NCBI RefSeq assembly: GCF_010183535.1
Contig: NC_071333.1
Location: forward strand, 7,066,587 to 7,130,586
DNA length: 64,000 bases
DNA from: Caenorhabditis remanei
Taxonomy: Eukaryota; Nematoda; Chromadorea; Rhabditida; Rhabditidae
Direction: 5' to 3'
Position 1 is the stretch's first letter. Every line of letters starts with the position of its first letter. The notes below the pieces were generated by a model, which saw only the letters and a program-made list of their open reading frames with translations, was not told the origin of the DNA and ran no database searches. Below are positions 40,018 through 52,200 of the stretch, piece by piece. The translations under genes were made by a program, and so were the position numbers.

Positions 40018-43000
40018 TTGGAGGTTTTTTTTTCAAATAACATATTGCCATTTCTTTAAAGTTATTGTGTTTACCTCTTTTGCATCCCGGTGGTACCTGC
40101 ATGTCGATGAGTCATCTTTTTTGACCTAATACTGTAATTTTGCTTCTTTTTCATATCTCATGTAGCTTCTTTGCTTATTGCCCTAATAAATCACCTAATC
40201 ACAACGAACTACATCAATGACCTATACTATCATTCATTCTCTGTCTTCTCACGCAGGGTCGTAATTTATCATCTAATCATGGGAAGACGTATAGAGTTCC
40301 GATTGGAAACCGACATTCCTTAAAAGTGGCTTTTCACGGAAATACCCAGCTAAAAAATGGTTTGGACGGTGGAAGAAATGAACTGGTGTGATAAACATCG
40401 GGTTCTCAACGTCAGACGATGTAGGTGACAGTGAACAAAAAAAACAGAAACAGATTGGGTGGTCTGAAGATGAGATACAAAAAGATCACGTTGCTTTTCA
40501 CACAAGATGAAAAGTAGTTCTATATGATATGTTCCAATCATTATTAATCAAAATAAAGTACAAAAAAACTCCAACATAAAAACGTTGAGGTTATCAAGTT
40601 TCCAATTCATCAAACAGCTCACGAAAAACAGGTCAGCTCTGGTATTACATATGATTTCCTTTGTAAGATAAACCGTTACAAACTACATGAAAATGAACAG
40701 AAAAGACTACAACACAATCTCAGAAGAACGCTTTGATTTTCCGAGAAAACATTTTGTGAAAGAATATCCTAACTCAAACATTTTAAAAACAGTTCAGTAT
40801 CCAAGAGATTACCGGATGAACGCTGATATTTTTCATATTTTAGTACTGTCCCTCATTGTCGGTAGGGTTCACATCGTTCTATTATTTTTGGGGTAGATCA
40901 CCATTTTTCATTTTCCCTCTATCGAAGTCCTTGAGCAGTGATCAATGACAGTTTTCCACCCACTTCTAAGTTTCTCCCCGGCGTCTCCAACTGTATTCTC
41001 CTTCTCATCTTTTGAAAATTCAGTCATTTTGATGGACGATTATAGTTCAAACAGGTGTAGGTGTACAGTCGCTGGTTTGACATTCCATAAAATAAATATA
41101 GGCTTACAAAAGAGGAGCGTGTGGTTGAGAGAACGAGAAGGATGGACGATGAGAAGCAAGGGGGTGGGGTTCACGCGTTGGGGGGCGATGCGAAACGTGA
41201 TAAGCAAACACACGTCCTTTCGTCCACGCGTGTTCGGCTCTTTTCCATTTTGTGCACGTCCTTCATCTTCTTTTTTTATGTTAGCGGGGCCCTTATCCGC
41301 TCACAATTACCCTTTTGTTTCTTTCTGTTCCGACGCTCGTTTTTTCTGAATTCCTCAAAATGTCAATGTATACACTTTCCGTTTCAGTTCATATGTTTCT
41401 AACATCAAGACATAAGAACTCTTACCTTCTCCATTTTACAAAATCTCTTCAAGTACCTTTAGCTTCACTCTCTTTGATTACAAATATGCAACCGTACGTG
41501 TGTCCTCACTAGTGCTTCATTTGTCCCTTGTTTTCTTGCTTGTCCTTCTACATATTCTTAATTACAACTGGTAGTTTCCTCTTGTGGTAAATGAACACGC
41601 ATCAACAGCTAACAACAAAACACAACAAGTCACGTCACACGTTCTGTACGTGTTTCTTGCATTGGTGTTTTTTCTATTGCTGTTTTTGCTTTCCTGGTAA
41701 CAACAAACGACGACTAGATAGTGTATGGGTGACAAAAAGTGAAGTGGACCCCTCTGTGATGACGACAACGGCAGGCATCTACAGCTACAGTAGTTCGATA
41801 ACTGCAGGATGAAAAGGACACACGCAGGTCGGTCCGGTCCGTCAATGACGAAACCGTCGAAATGAGAAAAGGTTACACGTTTTGTCGACTTCAATCCCGC
41901 AGTTTTGGTGACGTTCAGTCATCAGCCTTCTTCCTCCCTTCATCTTTTTTCTTCACTTTCCACCGTTTTCCTTCACGTTAATCTTTGACGTTTCAATCTA
42001 TCCGATTTTGCCCCTCTAAGTTTTCTTTTTTAATTTTCATGTTCTTCTTCCGACAAAGCTATATGGAATGGTTAATACAGTCTTCTATATCTATCTCGAC
42101 CCTTTCCGTGACATCTTTACAAAATATTAGCAAACGAAGGTGTGACGAACAGAAAAAACGCATGGATACGTGGATAAAGATTCATGTTCGAGGTGTCTAT
42201 GGCCAACAATATGTTTTTCTAAACTTTGTCTGGACATACACTTTCATTTTATTCAACTTTGTGTAGATCTATATCTGCCATATGAAAATCAAATACATGA
42301 AATTGTATAACTCACATGAAATTTAAAATATTTCAATGGCAATTTCTTGCTGAAATCATTACTGAAAGATTTGTAAAAAGTATTAATTCAAGTTACGAGA
42401 TTTTTATGAAGAAGATGAATTTTACAAGAATGTATCAAAAGTACAAGACAAAAGTTACAGAAATTGTAAATCTTTTCATAGATTTAACTAATTTGACTAG
42501 CCGAGACACTACAAGTCGTTATAGAAGTCAGAATAGATTTCCAAGAAATCAAAGGTCTTCCAGCTTCAGACCCCTTATTTTGATTTTGTATTATAGCCAA
42601 AAGGAATATTTTGAACTTTTGTGAAAGAGAAAAAGATTGATTACAAAATTCTTTTTTACCAATGCAGTGGATTTTCTTAACAATTCTATGGACGAAAAAT
42701 TATTTTATCGGATGATATGATTTCTATCATTTGGTTACTATAGTAACTCCCGTAAACTATGAATTTCAATCCAAATTAGGATTACCTCCGTATAACGAAG
42801 CTGGCTAATAAGTTTTGCAGTATTTCCTCTTTACGGAAAACGTGTATTTCATCAGATCTTGAGCACGTTTTTCTCAATTGTCCCCTTTCCCTTATACTCT
42901 TCCTTTCTCTATCATTTTCTGTTTGTTTTTTCTCAATCCACACGCAACTTTCACGTGACTTGTTGCGTGTACATCTTTTCACACTTTTCCCGATTCGCAA

Positions 43001-44471
43001 TTATTTTGCAACTTTTCACGCTATTAGTTTCCCCGGTTTTGCAAGAACTTCTGAGTTACACGTATTCTATTTTTATGATATTTTTATGGAAAAAGTTGGA
43101 AGGGCACAGTAGTACATCCATCTCGTGTTCCTGTTCGAATCCGTTAGCACGCAATGAGACGATAACGCGGCAACAACCAAGTTTAGAGAATGGCTTGTTC
43201 GACCCCGCATACCACATTTCGACCACATACACAAAATTTCGCATCATCTCACACTCACGAACCACACGCACGCACACGCAAACATTCACGCACGCAATAA
43301 TACGAACTGACTGGTCGTCGGACAAAACTGCCCCCATGCTGACGGGAAGAGGCTTCCCGCAAGCCGACAAGCCAGGGGGTCCAATACAAAACCAGTGATT
43401 TGACGATTACTTCGGAAAGGGGGTAGAGACACCCTCAACGACGCCACCAACGACGCCGTGACACACACACATACATATACACACGCGTGTGAAGACCGTT
43501 CCGTGTGTTTCTTGTTTCTCACCGTTCCGTTTTTCTCTACACCTCCTTCTTTACGCTTTCGGAAGGAGAGCTTGATGCCGAACGTCCGCGGCGCTAAGTG
43601 AAAGTGAGAAGTGGAGAAGAAGAAGAAGACGACAGGAAAAAAACAAAACACACGCGTCAGTTGTCGGTCAAACGTGAGATAAATTGGGTGGTGGTCCATG
43701 GATACGTGGCACAGAGTGTTACGTATCGTGTTGCAGACAAACGAGCACGTGCCGGATGTTAGTTTTTTAGTCGAGTTGCTTTGTGATGACTGATTGCTAA
43801 CTACTATTATCTTCACTGAAATATCTGACTATTGTGATTACTTCGGCATCTGGAATTATTAAATCATAAAAATATGTTTATTTCAATTGTGAACTTAAAA
43901 AAAAATTATTCATCCGTTTGTGTAGTTTGAGGGTTTTCAAGTTTTGTTTCAGAATTTATGATTTTTTTTTCTTTTTTCTTTCTGATCAATTCTACCTGAT
44001 ATTGAGTTCACACCTCTTTTCAATTTTCCATGTGAACTGTTTGCTCATTCCCTATGACCCCTTGATTTCTCGTTTTCTTCTCCTGCCCAGCTGTTGTAGA
44101 CTTTTTCTCGCCAACGCCGGCCGTCTTCGTGGAACGAGAGCTCTTGCGCGGGGGGCGCTTGCGACTTGGAGGCGTGGCTCGGATAGTGCGTTGCTCACTG
44201 TGCGCCTTGTGTTTTTGCGCTTACAAACACAGTGTTGCCTTTCTTCGTTGACTCTCTCCTCTAACCTCAACCAACTATACGTCATTTTCTTGCCTCCACT
44301 TTTAGCCCCCACTATTCTCATTTCTCAATTTTAGATTGGAGCAGTTTTTATTGGGAGCTGCTCTTTTTGCATTGACGTGTTTTCTGTTTTTTTGACAATC
44401 GCCTCGTAACGTCATCTTTTTTCCCTAATTTTTGTGCAGATATTTTTTAAAGTTTTCTTTTTTCAGGAATC
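40018..44471. other. 4.4-kb upstream region of the SAND-domain gene
   Basis: It includes the previous gene's 3' UTR to about 40210. GC-richer patches rich in ACGCG and CACACG occur at about 41090-41300, 43080-43760 and 44090-44220. The last two hold overlapping open frames on both strands that arise from composition rather than coding. The 3' end (TTTTTTCAG before 44468) is the acceptor of a 5' leader for the SAND gene, so a first non-coding exon and promoter probably lie in one of these patches. A CA/TA microsatellite-like run is at about 43460-43492. Confidence 0.5.
40185..40190 (+). terminator. AATAAA poly(A) signal of the gene at 38923-40017
   Basis: AATAAA 168 bp after the TAA stop. Confidence 0.6.
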
Positions 44472-47400
44472 ATGACTGAATGTGGATTATTGATGCCTCT
44501 GGAACACAAAAAAGATGTGTCAGAAGAGAAGGTCACGGATGGCCCGAAAGATCTGATCCTGAAGACGACACCACGAGAAACTGAAAATGTATCCCCTCTG
44601 AATAGTTCTCCCCAAGAAACAACCGATGAAGAATCAGATATTCAAGTGGCAACTGATATGGCTGTAAATGTCAACATTATGGCTAAAGAACCAACCGTAG
44701 CTCTTCCACCAATTATTACGGTATGTTGTTTTCTCTTATCAAAATAAGCCAGTGATTCATTAAGTTTATTTTTGATGCCACTATTCCTTAAAATAACATT
44801 GATTGTTTTTTTAATCAGTAGATGAGAAGCTCTCAGCTAAATTTGAAATGAGTCAAACGTGAGAAATCATGTGGATTTCGGAGACACGAGAGCCCGAGAC
44901 TATTTGTCCAGCACGGCGACGGTCAGCCACGGACGGTACGAGCATTGGCGGGAAAGAGGTTGCGGAGAAGAACGGGGAGCCAAAAATAGTAACACGCAAA
45001 TTTGCAAAGAGACTTTCCCGCTCGCGCGTCCGCGCACCTACTCTCTCATGCTTTTTTATTGTGTTTTTGATAATTCTATCCAGCCAGAGAGGGGCGCATG
45101 CTCAAAACAGTCTGGCTATTAGTAGTAAGGGCGATAGATTGAATTGGACATATGCAAAACTGTAATTTCAATGCTTTATGTTTTCGCAGGATGGCAGACT
45201 GAAACGAGTTGAATATTTCTAGCTGTTTGTTTTCATTAAACTTGAAATTTTATTTTGAGGTAGTGAAACATAATTATAATCGAACAACCAGGTGAACGGT
45301 AATCTTGAGTAATATTAATGTTCAATCAGGTTTTTACCACTTCCTCAGTCATTCTTAAAATCCAAAAATGACTTCCATTTAAAGTACACCCAAAGTTCGA
45401 ATGGTCAAGCTATTTCGGTTAGTCTGCTTTTCAATAAAACGAGCCACACGCTCTTTGCGCAACGGACGCGGCGTGCGCCAGCGCGCCAAATAACGCGTAC
45501 TCATGATGCTGACATTGGCTCATGTATTTGTTTGCCATCAAAATAGTCTCTCCTCCCGACGGAACGTTGCTTCTATTCTGGGGTGTGGCTTTCGAACGCA
45601 TAAAACGTGCATTGAAACTGGACTCCTTTTCACCGGGGCAGAGGTGCGCAATTGTATGGATTTGTATGGTGGTGCGGAAAGCGCTGATCGCCGGCTGCGG
45701 CCGCAGCGGCGATCAGCGTGAAAATAGTGGCGCTCGGCGACCACCCCTAACGAGAACGGTCACGCACCGCGCCGCCAGACGCAAATAGTGCACGAGCGCG
45801 AGAACATCATGATATTCTCGTGTCAATTTGTTCACCGCTAAACCGTTATTGGAGGAATAGTGTTCTGCACTTATAAAAACACGTTAAACAATACACAGAT
45901 CTTGAACACTTTTTCCTAGGCTAAGGAAAATGAACATTCAAAAAAAACATGAATTTGTTGCAGGTAAAATGTGGAACCCTCACTGCAAAAATGGTAACAA
46001 AGCTTTTCACATGTCCTGGAATTCACCAAAACTGCATTTTGATAGACGGAGAGACAGAGTATATCAGTCCAAAGGAATTCACAGTCCGAGCTAGCAAGGA
46101 TAAGCAAAAAGACTGGAAGGGAAGCATCAGAATAGGAAAATCCAACCTTCGAACTCTCATGGAAATGAGATCGCTTGATTTCCATGACCACCCGAACCAA
46201 TGCTCAGCTAAATGTCAAAGTAGAAATTACATCACTCCGAAAGACCCAACTACTGATCCATCGTAGGTTTTTAATGCTCACGACTTCAATAAACTAACGT
46301 TCCGTTTATTTAGCGGTCGACGACGGTCTAGCACAACCAAACTAATTCCTCAAAATATGTTCTCCCATTTGGCCACTGGGTTCCCAACCGCGTCGACAAG
46401 TTTGTTCACAGTACCAAAGAAAGAAACACAATTATCAGATGGACAACCAACATTAGGTGAGTCACGTGACATTTGAAACCCTTTTTGTGAGCAACAAATG
46501 AAGCAAACATTTGTCCCACAAAAGACTATACTCAACTGGTGAACCAATTACTATTTTTAGGTACACTATTCAAAAATCCGACGTTCTCTCGATTTGTGGC
46601 TATCAGTCAGAACATGAAAAACAACAATTTCTCAACTCCATCAACCACACAACCGCAACTTCCATTCTTTACGACAAATACAATAAAAGAAGAACCAATA
46701 AATGTAGATGACGTGACTACGCAGTTATTCCAACAACAGCAACAACAACGTGTTGCTGCAACAAGTTCCCTGCTGCAAACAGTTCCACCACAACCTACAA
46801 CATTTTGGAATTCTGAGAACAGTTATCAGGGGAAAATGGAACAGAATCCTCAAGAATTAATGGCAGAAATGATCAACACAGGACTTGGGGATAACATTAT
46901 TGACATGATCATCAATAAAATGAACAATATGAGGGATAAACTCAAGGGAATCTCAACATGCCCAAACAGTGAGTTTTTATTTTTAATTGACTTCTTTAAC
47001 TTTTTAATTTTCAGTTCTTCTCAAAATGTTGTGCAGTTTGAACGCAGCGGACACATTCTGCAATGCAATCCAGGCTGTTGACAGCATGCAAGCGGAAATC
47101 GCAAAAGAAGAGCAACTTTTAATCAAAGGACAAGCTCAAGTACACCGACTGTCTTCTGACTATTCCTCACTGGAAGATGAAATTCCTGGGAGGAAAAGGT
47201 CGCTCGATATTGCAGATCTTATTGGTCAGCCACAACCAAAACGGCCATCAATTACTACTTCAATGGTAAGTTCATAGATACAATTCCTATTTATATGATA
47301 GTTCTTTATAAATAATATTCAGCTGGAAGATGGTTCCGAAGTTCCAACCGTTCAACATTTGCTAACACCTATTAAACCAATTGTAGCAGTTCCGAAACCA

Positions 47401-47517
47401 ATGAGTCCTCAAGACATGCTGATGAATATTGCCAGTAGTATGAGCTCTACCATTGAAAGAAACCATGTCCTAGCAGCTCTTCACATGGAGGAACTCCGAA
47501 CGGCTGCAGCACAATAA
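44472..47517 (+). CDS. SAND-domain DNA-binding protein of the GMEB type
   Basis: A 514-residue protein from six exons (44472-44720, 45964-46262, 46314-46456, 46561-46968, 47015-47265, 47323-47517). An acidic N-terminus of about 80 residues precedes a SAND domain at about residues 83-165. Its hallmarks are VKCGTLTAKM, a Cys in FTCPGIHQNC, the DNA-contact helix KDWKGSIRIGKSNLRTLME and a trailing Cys/His set (DFHDHPNQCSAKC) typical of the zinc-binding GMEB/DEAF-1 type. Further on come Gln-rich (QQQQQQR) and Pro/Thr-rich stretches and a helical segment (MQAEIAKEEQLLIKGQAQ) that could be a coiled coil. GMEB proteins bind KDWK-dependent sites near glucocorticoid modulatory elements. I cannot say which nematode gmeb paralogue this is. 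The first intron (1243 bp) carries a GC-rich insert. Confidence 0.87.
45440..45800. repeat. GC-rich segment with perfect hairpin in SAND-gene intron 1
   Basis: A segment far richer in GC and CpG than its surroundings. At 45682-45718 it holds a hairpin with 12-bp perfect arms (CGCTGATCGCCG and its complement) around a core that is itself palindromic (CTGCGGCCGCAG). Open frames here lack splice support. It could be a transposon relic or an alternative promoter. Confidence 0.6.
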
Positions 47518-47919
47518 GATACTCATGTTAACTATGTTGATACCACTCAAACATGATCACAATTAATAGCATTCCAATACTAACCAAAAAATTTCTCTGT
47601 GTATTCCCGTCTATCCAGACAGTTCAATTCTAGTCTATTTCTATTTTGTATGCAATATAGCCATCATGATGAATAGCAAGTCACTGTGATATGATTCTCT
47701 GAAACACCATCTTATTAAGCTTGTTCAACTTTATCACTATGTTTATCTGTACAAATCGGTTTTAATATTGATTTCATTAATTTATTATCTCCTTTCTAAT
47801 CTTTGTAAGATTCTAATTTTTCCATGGGATTATGCTTTACTATATTTCTCGTTTGTACATCACCATTTCCTTTTTTGTAATATTCAAATCTGACAAAACA
47901 GATTGAAATAGCTGTGATT

Positions 47920-47925
47920 AATAAA
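47920..47925 (+). terminator. AATAAA poly(A) signal of the SAND gene
   Basis: AATAAA about 400 bp past the stop and 11 bp from the opposing gene's signal. Confidence 0.55.
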
Positions 47926-47935
47926 TAAATTATGT

Positions 47936-47941
47936 TTTATT
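47936..47941 (-). terminator. AATAAA poly(A) signal of the secreted-protein gene
   Basis: TTTATT on the plus strand, 116 bp beyond the minus-strand TAG stop at 48057-48059. Confidence 0.6.
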
Positions 47942-48056
47942 TCAAAAAAGTGTTAACAATTGCCTGAAAGCTTTGAACGGTCAAGTGAGAATTATACCAT
48001 AAAATGCATAGACAAGCCGTAATATACAGATATTGGCAACAAGCGGTTGAGTGAGT

Positions 48057-49238
48057 CTACTTTTTCTTTTTGTACTGTGCAAGAGCAGGGAGTTTTCCTT
48101 CTGGTAGTGAACGGTATGGGTTTGGAACTTGTGCACCGGGGTAGCGGGTTTTGTATTGGTTCACTTGGTCCTAAAATATAACAATTTACAGTCGTAAAAA
48201 CTTTCTCAGATTTCAATTTCAGAATACATTTTTTTAACTCACCAAGAAATCATCGTATTCTTCAATTTCCAACAACAAGTTATTCAGATATGTGTCTCGA
48301 TTTGTTGGCTGTGGTTTGGCTCTGAATAAAAATATATGATTTAGTTTTTTCATATTTCTCTACTCACCTGAACACAAGTGGTGGGAAAGTGAATGGACGT
48401 GGTGTAGTATGTTGTCTGATAACACGATTTTGTGGATGCTGAAAACAGAAAGTATTACAATAGAACCCGCTACAATACTTACGTGAACTGGTTGATGGAA
48501 TTGAGCAACATATCCATACTGTCTAGTTGTGGCAGTGTCACTGAGTTGGTAGTTACGAGCTCCTCTAGCCTGTAATGTTTCGATTTGCATGATTTTTTGA
48601 AAAAAAAGACAACGTACCAAATTACGTTTTCTTTCTGTCACCAAATTGGTAGCTGACACGAAATTCCCATCCTCGTCATAGGTTCCTCCAATTCTGAAAA
48701 TTGATTTCGTAGAAAATATATTAATATAAATGAAAAATACCTTTCTTCTGGAACAGGCGGACCTTCTGGAGTGTTGTTAACTGCGAAAGGGTCAGCGACT
48801 GGTGGAGGTGGAGTAGTTGGTCGAGCAGTTGGTTTGATGGTGGAAGTTGGAGATTCAGTTGTGAGCACTCGGATAACTAAAGTGTTCATTATAATCACAG
48901 AGAACTTAATTGTATACCCATCGACACAAGAACCATATTTTAGAGATTAAAAAAGGTTGTGTAATTACAAGCTTGATCATGACACATTTGCCAAATAAGC
49001 ATAGCTTTTATAAATACATACCTTCATCGTGAGTCATTGGAAGTGGTGGTAAACCAGAAAGGAATTGTTGCCTTTCGGCAGTGAGTATTCTGCTTTCTGC
49101 ATTTGCAAGGTTACCGAAACCACCAAGGTTTTGATTCCTCAACAAGCGGAAGTATAAATCTAATTGAGATGGTCCATATGGCATCTGACACAATGCCAGC
49201 CCTATCAGAATGCTGACTAGAATAGCTATCCTCCGCAT
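48057..49238 (-). CDS. Small secreted protein, unrecognised family
   Basis: A 259-residue protein from seven exons (49022-49238, 48741-48876, 48618-48693, 48483-48569, 48368-48438, 48243-48321, 48057-48170). The start is placed at 49238 because a 3' splice acceptor (GTTTTTAG) ends five bases upstream, likely the SL1 site. An ATG at 49253 would be inside that acceptor. Residues 1-18 (MRRIAILVSILIGLALCQ) form a signal peptide. A Leu-rich stretch, a Thr/Pro linker (TARPTTPPPPVADPF) and a polar Tyr/Gln/His-containing middle (QYGYVAQFHQPVH) follow. The end is basic (YKKKK) after LEIEEYDDFL. No cysteine remains after the signal peptide, so it is not disulphide-bonded. No domain recognised; it may be a cuticle or matrix protein, but that is a guess. 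Confidence 0.85.
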
Positions 49239-52200
49239 AGCTTCTAAAAACATGTTGATAATAGGTGTGGAACGATGGAAAAGTAGAAAAGTGTAAGGGG
49301 TCAGGTGAATGAGAGCGTGAAAGTGACGAGATGATAAAAAATAGAAGTTTAAAAAGTGAATGTGAATCTACAATCACAATGTTTAATGAATACACTTTTT
49401 TCTTATCTCCGACCGTGTTCAGAAGCCAGATCAGGCGTGCCAAGACACAACAAAAAGCGGTGGTGAAAGCTTGAGTGAAAGTCAAACTTCCGTCCTTTCG
49501 CTTCGGAAAACTTCTGCCCAAAAACATGTGCGCCGACTGTTTTCTTCGAAACAAGTCTGATTTTCTGATTTTAAGCGAAGGATTATCCGGTCTTAAGAAG
49601 TAACTAAAAACCAAAAGGAGAGAACTGAAAAGACATTGATGAAAAGAAGGATGTTGTAAACCGAAGAATAAAATTTAATTTGTTTCCATGGAAAATTCAC
49701 CTTCAAAACAAAAAATACAATAACGTATTCCGATTCAAAGAAATTGTTGAAGTACAGTTGAGACAAAAAACTGACATGTTTGAAGGATTTTGTGGGGGGA
49801 AAGTGGAAAGATGAGAGGGCCTGTTGCCTCACCCAAGGGTAGATTCACACATGTAGACACATGCCATACAATCAAACTAGCTTTATCTCTATTGATATAC
49901 ACAACATGAGAAGAATAAAGAATATGTAATATAATAACAAGGGCACACGCTGACGTAATTGATTCGATATATTTTTCATTAATTTTCGACCTTTTCATTT
50001 TATTTTTTTTGAGGACAAATTATACACAAACAAAGAGTTTTTGACTTTCTGCATAAAAATTAGTTAGCTTCTTATGACTATGATTCAATTTTTAACCCCC
50101 TTGCAGTATTTTTCATGAATTTTTCCTCTAAAAAAAGCAACGTTCTTTTCAGCGTTTCTACAAACTCATTAGATAATCTACGACTCCAAGTTTCAAAAGA
50201 AACTGAAATAAAACAAAAAACAACTAAGTTAAAATTAAAGAACGGGATCTTTGAACTTTAAAACTAAATGAAAAAGTAGGAATACTTGCGTTTAAGTATT
50301 CTTTCTCGAGTGAAACCGTATTGCCTTGACAATAAGCGAATTAAAAGGGCGGGGTTGAATTAAAATGAAGAATCAAAGAAGATAGAATAAGAGGGAAAGG
50401 AGGTATTGTACTTGGTATCGGATATCTTCAAAAGAGAAGTGAGAATGACTGGAAGGAGAAAAAGAGAAAAGAAACCGAAGTGTAAAATGAGATGTGGAGA
50501 ATAGATCGTTGGTGACGATATTATGGGACGAAGAGTTATGAGGTTCGCTCGAACGATGACGTTGTCCTCCTCCCTTTTTTCTTCAACGTTTTTTAGTTGC
50601 AGTTCCGAAGAAGTAGGCACAGGTTTGTCGACTAGGTAAACATATCTTTCATGGCGAAAGTGAAAGAGAAATGTAAACGAGATGAGGATTGATGAAGAAA
50701 CAGGAAATGGCAACATTGTTAATGAAAACAGAAACACGGTGAATAGGAATAAAAATGAGAGTGTGAGACAATAATAGAAAAATCCCTTAAGTCCAGCTGA
50801 TCTAAAACCACAAGCCTTGAAACAATACTTTTGATTTGGGATATTACGGTGGATTAAGGTTTTCGGAATAGTGTGAAACCTATATTAAAAGGGCATGCCT
50901 TCAATTGTAAAAAAAATGATCAGGGATCCTTCAAATACAGACGCTCTTCTATTGTTCAGAAGAATCAAAGTTAAAAAAAGAAAAGTGAACAGCAAAGTAT
51001 CTACAATTTTTGATATTACCCATTGTTTTACCACCGGACGTACTTCTATCCATAACTGTCCACCCTAAGTTCTTCGTTTACCCTTTTTCTTGACTTTCAT
51101 CTATTTTTTCTCATTTGGATCTCTAAACATTGAAGATCAAAAAAGAAAAATGAAGATGTGAGTTTTCTATAGACAGATGCATCGAATTTCAATGAATATT
51201 TATCATACTTGGTATTACTCCCATTCATTCTTGATTCTGGAACGGATGTGCAAAGATGATAAATTTTTGTCTGCTGAGCAATTCTGAGTACATTTAAAAA
51301 TGCCGAAATTCTCGATAATGTTTTATGGCTTGTTGTTTATCTATAGGATCGTCTGTGAATTTCAGAGGTCAGTCTGTGAAGTGCAAAAAATTATAAGCGG
51401 GAAGACTAGTCAACAATGTTAGATTTTCAGTTTCTTAGATTTCATTGAAGGAATTCGTATTTCTTGATGAAGATATATCTGGTACTAAAGTATTATTTTT
51501 TAGGAAAATGAATGAACTAGTTTTCCAGTTTTGCAATTCACTTCGTTTATCAAGAAATACTTCATTTGTACTTTGAGAACTAGAAGAAGATAGCTGTCAT
51601 CAATGCGTTCCAAGCAAAAAAAAAGAGAAGAAGAACAAAAAAAGCGGCGGAGCAATTTCGCCAATTTTTCATTCAAATGTCACTCTCCGAGTCTTCTCCT
51701 GTTAATGACAGTATGCCATTTGCGCGTTCTTTTTTCTTTTTTTACATCGCCTAGGTTCGAGAAGTCGTCAGCTCAAGAAGGCAATTATCTAAAGCAAAGA
51801 CTTTGTGAACTTAACTGACATTCGTTCGCACTTACCCTCTTGCAATGTTTTTAACATTTTCTTCCTGCTAAAATTACTTTTTATTCGTTTCATTCCATCA
51901 TGTTTCACTTTTCATTTGGAAATGAAATAAGATTTGAGAATTAGATTTCTCAAACCAAATTCAGAACTTATGAATACTTGTTTGGAGAACAAAGACAGAC
52001 AGAATAAAAATCAAAAGACATCAAAAACCAACATTCTCAAGTGTTTTCTGTATTCTCATTATCATCAGGCTTAGAATTTCTAAATTTATGGTTTTTGACC
52101 ACTTCATATTTTCTGTGAATATACTTTTTGAGTTTCAAAACTAACTAAATTGCATATTTTATCCCAGACAACTTTTTCTATCCATGAACGCTTATTTGTG

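Noticed and set aside
42859..43816. Overlapping 179-aa (+) and 176-aa (-) open frames
   Set aside because: They overlap on opposite strands in a GC-shifted promoter-like patch, lack splice partners and have low-complexity translations (CVCVCV, SFLYHFLF).
50360..50737. 125-aa minus-strand frame
   Set aside because: Phe/Leu/Ser-rich translation of purine-rich DNA without splice sites or recognisable motif.
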